Shown: positions 36,201 to 45,200 of the stretch, piece by piece | Position numbering within the stretch: the first letter of the stretch is position 1 | How the letters are laid out: each line of letters opens with the position of its first letter | Notes under the pieces: model-generated | Seen by the model: only the letters and a program-made list of their open reading frames with translations | Told to the model about the DNA's origin: nothing | Databases searched by the model: none | Assembly: GCA_007922195.1 (NCBI GenBank) | Contig: ML681963.1 | Location: forward strand, 52,371,740-52,435,739 | Reading direction: 5' to 3' | DNA length: 64,000 bases | Source: Podocnemis expansa | Taxonomy: Eukaryota; Chordata; Testudines; Podocnemididae | Program-made: the position numbers and the translations under genes

Positions 36201-39200
36201 CACAGAGATGTTGCCTCCTTTTGATGGCCAGTCACACCTCAAGGGGTGGCCAACCCACACATGGAGGAGTGGATTACACTCCTCTGGATGCCACAGCGTG
36301 TGAGGTGGTGTTGCTTTACAGTTCCCACCACCATGAAGGGGATGAAGGAGATGAAGGTTTCTAGCAGTCTGGAATACACTCATTCATTTGCTGTCTACTT
36401 TCCAGCAGACCTAAATATGGTTGCATCTAATTTAAAAGAAAAGCCACAAATGACTCTTTGCCTTACTCTAGTCAACAGAGCTGCTTACAGCTGAAGGTCT
36501 GTTTTTCCTGCTGCTCCTTTTACCTGCACATTTTTCTCATTTTCTTTCCTTGATTTCCAGGGATCTAAAGGCGAGCAGGGTCCTCCGGGAGTCCCAGGGC
36601 CACAAGGCCTGCCAGGTGTCAAAGGAGACAAGGTAACACCATGAGATTCCTGATTGGGGGGGTGGGATCAGGGGCAAGAGAGTGATGTTGGGTGAGGCTA
36701 AGAATAGAAGGGGGATGACATCCATGAAATCCACTAGAGACTTCCCCATAAAAACTTCATCTGTCTACAAAAACTTCAGTTACAGGGACAGAGATTATAG
36801 AAATCCTGTAGACAGACAGATCCACTGGACAGGGTGAATGGGTGGGTACAGCTGGTAGATAAATGGATGGATGGGTGGATACTGCACACATGAGAGATGA
36901 ATAGAATGGGTATGTTTGATGGATAGATAACAGGATATGATGAATGGATAGACAGTAGCAGATAGAGTGGGTAGGTGGAATAAACGAGTCTTGTGGCACC
37001 TTTACAGACTTCGTTAGTTTCTAAAAGTGCCTCAAGACTCCTTGTTTGTTTTGCTGAACTAGACTGACATGGCTACCCCTTTGAAAGTGGGTAGGTGGGT
37101 ACATGATTGCAAATACAGTAGATGGATGGATGGGTAGACTGAGGATCCAGCAGCTGGGTGGATGGGTATGAAGGATAGATGGAAGACAGTGGATACACTA
37201 GATTAGCTAATAGCCTATGGGACTGAGACATGGCTAATTTTTTACAGTGTTTAAGGATTTTATTATGCAAATGACTCAGTTTTAGAACCCAGTGCTCACT
37301 TGGGGCCAGCACCACCAGCAGCACTCTGCTCTAGAAGAGTGGGAGAGAACGCTCCTGGCACAAGCCGTTGGCCATGGGTTATTTCTTAGCAGCTTGGGGT
37401 TGTGTGAGTGCAGGGCTGTCCTGCCTCTCACATCATCATTGGTACCAATGTGAAGCAAGAGCCAAGGAGGCACAAAGGTGCCCACTGTGATTTGGGATCA
37501 CACTCTCCCTCCCCCTGCTGTGTGCAGGTGTAAATGGCAGTTCCAGAAGCAAGGTGGGGGGATCAGCACTTTAGTGGTTTGAGAGGGCATGTCGATCTCC
37601 CTGCTGTGAGATCAGCGCTGAAACTGCCTGGGCTTGACAGAAGTGAGAATGATAGATGGAAGCAGTGGCCAGCTCAAGGGTTCATTTCCTTTTCCTCTGC
37701 CCTCTGCCAAGTCCTTCTGAAGACCTCTCTGGCTTGCCCCTGTTTAAGTGAAGCTAGGTGCTGCATGTTAAACTGTGATGGGACAAGAAGCTTCTCCAAG
37801 CCCCATAGGGATTAGTGGATGAGGTGTCAGAAGAGTCTGAAAAAGTCCCATTGGAAACGAGGTGGGAATAGGCGCCATCCCACAGTGGTGCTGGCTGCTC
37901 AGGCAAAGGCAGCCAAGCAGAACAAAGCAGGAGCTGCCCCTGCTGGTAGGACTTTGCTTATTGTTTTAGGTCTTTAATTAAGCACTAAGAGCCCTGCCCC
38001 CATCTTTGCTTCACTCGCTGGTTAAGAGCTCACAGTTCTTGTGCTTTATTGCCCAGATGCACCCTGGGGTGTAATGTCCACATGGCCCAAGGATACAGCT
38101 GGAATCAGCTTCCAGCTCCTGCTGATTTTTTTTTTGCTTTCCTTCCTGCTGTGTGACGGGCTGGTCTGATCATCCTGCCTTGTGCAGTGGAATGGCAATG
38201 CACCTACATGGGCAGTTATGTACAGTCCCATTTTTGTTCCGTTTGTCCCTGGTTTCTGAGTCCAGTCAGGACCACAGAGGCTTGATCCTAATCCAGTTGG
38301 AGTCAAAGGAAAGTCCCCCATTGGTTCCAATGGACTTTAGATGGTTCAGGCCTGCAGACACCAACATGGCTTAAAAGATGAGTGCATGTGCATGCTGCGG
38401 TAACACAAGGCCTGCAGTTTTTGCACCCACAAGCATGGAGACCCAGAGAAAACCTGGCAGAAAAGTTGGTCCCAAGGCCCAGTTTTAATAAAAGGAATTA
38501 GTGGTTCTATTCATGACATCCAGCCAGGTTTGTTAGCAGGAAGGAACCAGCCAATTCACATGTTCTAGTGTGAAACCCAGGGTGCAGACTTTAGGGTGCT
38601 TGTTACTTTGGTTGTCCAAAGTCCTGGTTGGAAAGATGTTGAGAAAGCTTTCTGTCCCTGATTGTGACCACCTCTCCTCCCATTCGAACTCTGATATAAA
38701 ATGCCAGTGGTGCAACATGCCCTGTCTTCTCTGCCAAGACACAGACTTGGCCTCCCAGATCCTGATTGTTCTCTGCTCTCTTGTCTAGGGTTCCCCAGGA
38801 AAAATTGGAGCCAAAGGTGACATTGTAAGTAATTGACCATTTTACTGCACTGTGAAGCTGACTCGGTTAGGGACTGGGAGGTGGATAGACACTGGCTTCT
38901 GTATTTCCCAGATGGTGAAGTTATTTTTAATGACCTTCTGTAACAACCTGAATGATCCATGGTTCAGCGACTTGGGTTCCATGTCACCATCACTGAACAT
39001 TAAATCTTAATTGCTTGTTAAAATCCTATAAGTGTGGGTCTTGGCTGTGTATCATGCTGGGTTACTTGGGGCCTTTAATGCATGCAAACTCAGCAGCCAA
39101 GCAAAGAGTTAGTCAATCTATAGCATGTTCCTGGCAGTGCTGACTAATGAGCAGACACAAACTATGTTCCTCCTGTAGTACCCCAACTTCCACTGAGTCT

Positions 39201-42200
39201 CATATAAAATCCTTTGTCAGTTATTCTGAAGTCTTGATCAGGAAAAGGAAGGGCAGAGGAATTTAGATGTGGACCTCCTGGCTTTGGAACATCAATGTGT
39301 GGTATCCTTTTCCACGTAGTGGTTGGTCCCAGATACTTCAGAAAATGTATCTGGCCAGCTATTGCATGAGGAGGTGAATATTGTCCTTCCTGACCAGTAT
39401 GATGATTGACTTCCTCCCTACTCTCTGATATGTTGCATGACACAATGTTTCTAACCCTTGAGATAGATCAGTGGAATAGTTCCTGTTCCTCTATAATCTT
39501 TATAAAGGGCCAGGTTTTTAAACTCTGGCCTCCAGTTGATTATTTTCGGGAGGTGGGCGGGGGGTGGGGGAGAGGAAAGCAAATAATAGAATGCAGTGTA
39601 GGAACTTTAGATCTCCAGTGACTTGATTGTGTCTATAAATCTGGCACCTCAACAGCTCAGTGACCAGGAGTGTCTGAAAATGATTGGTAATGCAAAATTG
39701 CAGTCCTCAAATTAGTGACTCCATTCAGCTGAAAAGATGGTCCAAGATGCATCTCCCCAGGGTGGGCAGTGGGAAATAGAGGGGGACCATTGCATTTACT
39801 GACTCGGTTTTCCTTCCCTATAGGGAGACCCTGGTGTGGAAGGCCTTCCTGGGGAAAAGGGCGAGAAGGTAAGGTATCCTCTGGCATTGTTCCTCCTGAC
39901 CCATTGATGTATGTGGTCATACCACCATGCTGCACCAACAGTATTGAATCATGACACAGAACATATCATTACACCAGAGTGCAGCCTTGGGCTGTTCCAT
40001 TTATTCCATTGGCTCTTCTAAGGCATCACATTTCCAGGAGCTCACTATTGAAATCCAGAGGATCCATCAGCAATGACTCTGTGGCTGCCCAGATTCTGTT
40101 TAACTTTCTCATTTAAACGAAAAATGAAGTGGAGAGTACATTTATAAAGCTTGCTGATGGTAGCAAGCTGGGAGTAGTTGTGAGCACTCAGAGGACAGGG
40201 TTTGAATTGGAAAGGACCTTGACAAATTGGAGAATGGGTCTGAAATCAACAAGATGAAATTCAGTAACAACATGTGCAATGTAGTTCACTTCAGAAGGAG
40301 AAATCAAACACAGTTATAAAATGGGGAGCTAGCTGACTAGGTGGTAGTATTGCTAAAAAAGATAAGGGGGTGATAGAAGACCATACACTGAATGTGAGCC
40401 AACAGTGGGAGTGCAGTTGCAAAAAAGGCTAATATTTTGGGGTGTATTAACAGAAATGTTGCATGTAAGACATGGGAGGTAATTGTCTCTACTCAGCACT
40501 AGTGAGGCCTCAGCTGGAGTACTGTATCCGGTTTTGTGTGCCAGGGTCTAGGAAAGAAGGTGACATTGGAGAGGGTCAGGAAGACGGCAAGAAAAATGCT
40601 AAAAGGTTTAGGAAACCCAACCTGTGAGGAAAGGTTTAAAAAACTGGGCATATTTAGTCTTGCAAAAAAAAGATTGAGATGGGACCTATAACAGTCTTCA
40701 AATATGTAAAGAGCTGCCATAAAGAGAAGGGTGATCAATCATTCTGCGGGTTCACCGGATGTAAAACAAGAAGTAATGGGCTGAATCTATGCAAGGGAAA
40801 TCTGTTGGCTAGTAGGAAAAATTTTCTAATTCAAAGGACAGTTAAGCTCTGGGACAGGCTTCCAAGGAAGGCTGTGGAATCGAACGGTTAGGCAAACACC
40901 AGTCAGCTATGGTTCAGGTTTTTTTGGTGCTGTCTCAGTGCAGGGGTTGGACTTGATGACTTCTCAAGGTTTCTTTCCACCTGACATGGCCATGTTTCTG
41001 TGCTGAGTGGTAATGGAAGCATTTGTGGTTGTACTTACCAATCACATTTCTTTTCTCTTCTATTTCTAGGGGGAATCAGGCGAGCCAGGACCAAAGGGTC
41101 AGGTGAGTGACTGAATTTAGGGTTTAACAACTCACCAAACCTCTGCTCTTGGCTTTCCCTCAGGATAACTCCTCATGACTCAGTGGCTTTCTGGTGTCCA
41201 AGGGCTTGATGGAATTTGGATGGGTAGGTGGGGTCAGGAGAGAACTGTTTTTTCTCTCTCTCTCTCTCTCACTCTCTCTCTCTCTCCCTCCCTGCTACCC
41301 CAGTTATTTTCAGAGATTCAGAAAACAGGGCAATTATGGGGAGCCAGGGTGGATTCAGCATGGGATGACCCTGTTTCATTTCTAAGGCTCTAGCTTCCGT
41401 ATCAGTCTGTGAATGATCCCAGTAAAGGGCTGTCCCATATCACAATCCTATTGATGCTATGCTGCTGAAAGAGCATAGGCAGCTGATGTCCAGTTAATAT
41501 TGGAGAGATGCCTGCATTGCCGAAAGCAAGGGTCTCAAAGTCAAATCACCACAAGGGCCACATGAGGACTAGTAGAGGGCTGCATAAGGATTCGTACATT
41601 AGCCCAAGGGCTGCACCACTGAAACCTTTCCATACAATGATATTGCAAATATTGGTAACGATTGTGTCATTGCGGGCCACAGGAAATAGCTTTAGGGGCC
41701 GCATGTGGCCCGCAGGCTGTATGTTTGAAACCCCTGGCTTAAAGCATCATTACCACCAACACACCTCCTTGTTGGAAGGTGCAGCCGAGAGGCTGGGGGT
41801 GGAGTGGGGCGATGGAGTCTAACCTCCATGGTGAGCCTTAGAGAACGTAAAGCCAGATCCTCTGCTGAGGGATGTGGGCATAACTTTGTCGAACGCAGTG
41901 AAGTTTCATGGAGTTGTATTAGAGGATTGGAGGCAAGTTTTGCTCTCTGGTGGGAGCGTGAAGATGTTCTTGCTGGAGAAAGATTCAAGCTACACATTAA
42001 GAACAGAATTTAAATGCCCTCCGGGATCAGATCCAGGCTCTTGGGCCGGCCAGCTGTTAAAGCTGGATTCCCCCAAGTGCTGATGCCCAGGTTTGGCTCA
42101 TCTATAGTGACCAGACTAATTGGCCGGAAATTATACTGTTGCTGATTCCCCCTTCTCTCTCTGTTGCAGCAAGGTGTCTATGGTGAGCCTGGCTTTACTG

Positions 42201-45200
42201 GCCCCACTGGGGATGCAGGATCACCTGGCGTGAGAGGTCTCCCAGGACCCCCTGGCCCTCGAGGGCTCAATGGAGAGCGTGGGGTGCCAGGAATGCCTGG
42301 GCGACAGGGTGTGCCGGTAAGTAGCCCCCCATCCTATATCCTGGCTGTGTCCTCTGCATGTCCTGGGATGAAATTTGCCTTAAATCCACATGCTCATTGT
42401 CAAGATTAGTCATCTGGTCCTCTGATGGGCATGGGGTTGAAGAGGACCTAGGTGGTGGGGGATGGGTGGGGAGATGAAACGAAACCAGCTGGAGATTTGA
42501 TGCATCATTTAGTTCTGCAGATGGTGATGTCTGGTCCTGACCCTGCTCCCACTAGTGGCTATGTCTGCATTAGGACAGGTTAGTTCAAGCTTGTTAGTTC
42601 AAACTAATAAGTTCAAGGTTAGTTTGAACTAACCTCAAACTTATTAGTTTGAATTAACAACATGGACTGGTTCGAACGAACATTAGTTCAAACTAACTGC
42701 CCTTGGTTCGAACTTATTTTCAAGCTAAGGGCTCGTCCTGATCTCCACTGTACTTAGTTTGAACTAATGCTCGAACGTTCTAACTAACTGGTGGTAGTTA
42801 CTAGTTTGAACTAAGCGTTTCATTAGTTTGAACTAAGGAATTCCTTAGTTTGAACTACCAAAAGCCCGATGTAGGCAGGCAAAAAGTTAGTTCGAATTAA
42901 GCCTCCTTAATTTGAACTAACTTGCCAGTGTAGGCATATCCACTGACATTAATAGCCCGACATGATGTCTTCCTGACATCAAGGGAGCAGAAGCAGCCAC
43001 TGTTTAACCGTAAGTGCAGGCTGGATTGGCAGGTAGGTACCGTTAATAGGACTTAGGCAACAGCTCCCCCTTATGTACAGCAGCAAGTACTGCAGAGACA
43101 GATGTGGCTGGGTGAATCAATGCATAGCTTCAGAGAGATCAGATGAACTGGTCTTGGTATGTGTTTTTTTTGGTTTCTGGGTTTTTTTGGTTTTGTTTTT
43201 TGTCACCCCCACCAATGTTTCTTGAGCAAATGCTGGTTTTTTTGTGTAATGAGTGACTCTGCGGTGGGGAGGTGGGTTGAATTTTGTTTCCATGTAAAAC
43301 TTTTGAGTTTGTGCCAAAGTTTGGACCTGCCTCTTTCACTTTCCATATGATAATAACATCAGTGTTAATAGTATAGGCCCCTTTAGAAAGAGGAGAGAAG
43401 AATCCGACAGCAAGGCACTTTATGTATCACAGGCCTCGCCAATGGGGATAAAAAAGGGATGCATTTCCTCCCCTCTCCCCTCTTTGCATGTGTTCAGAGC
43501 ACCTCCAACATGGCTGTTTAGAGGTATTTCACCCTCGTGTAATATAGGGCTGGAGTGGGTGTTAAGCAGTTGCTATGTCTCTTGCTAGCTTCTCTGCACA
43601 GGGGTCAATTTTGCCCTAAATTTGCAGATTTAGAAAAAAAAATCAGCAACAGCAAATCTTCAGCTTGCTGGTCTGACAGAGCTGGAGGATTGAGGGGTTG
43701 CACAGGGCTTCTCTGCTTTTTCCATACTATGACTCCATTTCCTTCCCTGGATTCCCCTCCCATTCAGCAGCATGAGAAAGACAGCAGGTGTGACCACTGA
43801 CCCTTGTCTGTGACCTCCAGTACTGACCTCCCACTCCTTAACTAGCAGCAAGTCATTCAAGCGATAGTAGCCCAGGGGCAGGCTTCCACTGGGCAATACT
43901 GCCCACCAATAGGTGTGGTTGGTTCTGTCTGTAGCCACCCAGGGCACGCTTGCATGCAGAACACATGGTTGGTTTGCCAGCCACCTCATTTCTAGGCCTT
44001 CAATTACAGCACCCCACCCCAGGCCCTGAACAGCAGAATCTGTTGGGAAAAAGAGTGAGGATTGGTGAAGCCCCAGGAAGCCCTTGGAGACCTCATTGAA
44101 GAATCCCTATGTTAGATTATCATAGCCCCGCTTGCTGAGATGATCCATCCAGTGGTTGCTGGATTCCCAGGCTCCAGAATGGGGTGATCACATTATCAGG
44201 GATATCATAGCCAGTGGGGTGCCCATTGCAGCAAGGGTGACCTTGCATCACTGGATAGAGTGGGGTTAGCCCTGCAGAACTCAACTGTAAAAGAGCGTTA
44301 GTTTCTATGTAGCAGGCAGCTGAATCTCTGAGTGTCTCTGCTCTCAGGGTCGGGATGCTGGGGACCAGCATATCGTTGATGTAGTCTTGAAGATGCTGCA
44401 AGGTGAGTAGAAGCATGGGCCTATCCCCCTCTCACCTCAGTGCAGGGAACCCCATCCGGGAACAGGCTGCTGTGTCTCAGCCACCCACCATAATGCTCCC
44501 TGCATCTGCCTTACAGAGCAGTTGGCAGAGCTGGCAGTGAGTGCCAAGCGAGCAGCGCTAGGCGGAGCAGGCGTGATGGGGCCGCCCGGCCCTCCTGGCC
44601 CCCCTGGGCCACCTGGTGAACAAGGTCCACATGGGCAAGCTGGGCCCCGCGGCATCCCAGGTATCATAGGAGCCATGGGGCAGATCGGCAATACCGGACC
44701 CAAAGGTGAGTGAGGCTTCATGCCCTGGGACAGGGGATCAGTGGAGATCAGGGAGCAGGGGCTTCCCTTGTCATGCACCCTCCTCTCTCAATTAGAAACA
44801 GCCTTTAAAAATAAAACAGTGACAACATCTGGCCATTCCCCCTGCATGGTTTTTCTTCTGGCTAAAACAGTTCCCCCCAAGTTATATTTTATTTATATAA
44901 TCCCCAATGGGCATTTTTTGATTGGTCATCTTAGTCACATGACAGGATTTTGAAAAGCACTTCTTCCCCCAGCAGTCCTTGTATATTCTATTAGCTGGAC
45001 CCCTGGATCTTATTTTGATCTCTCCGTATAGGATCAGGCTCCCTTGAGATAAACACACATGGGCAGGCTGATTTCTGCCCCCTCATCTCTTCCTTTTCAC
45101 CATGCCATCTTCACTGAGTTCTCATCTGTCCTCTGCAGCCTTCACAACAGCATCTCCTAGCACCCCCCCTCAGATACACTGAGCTGTCCATTGAGCACTG

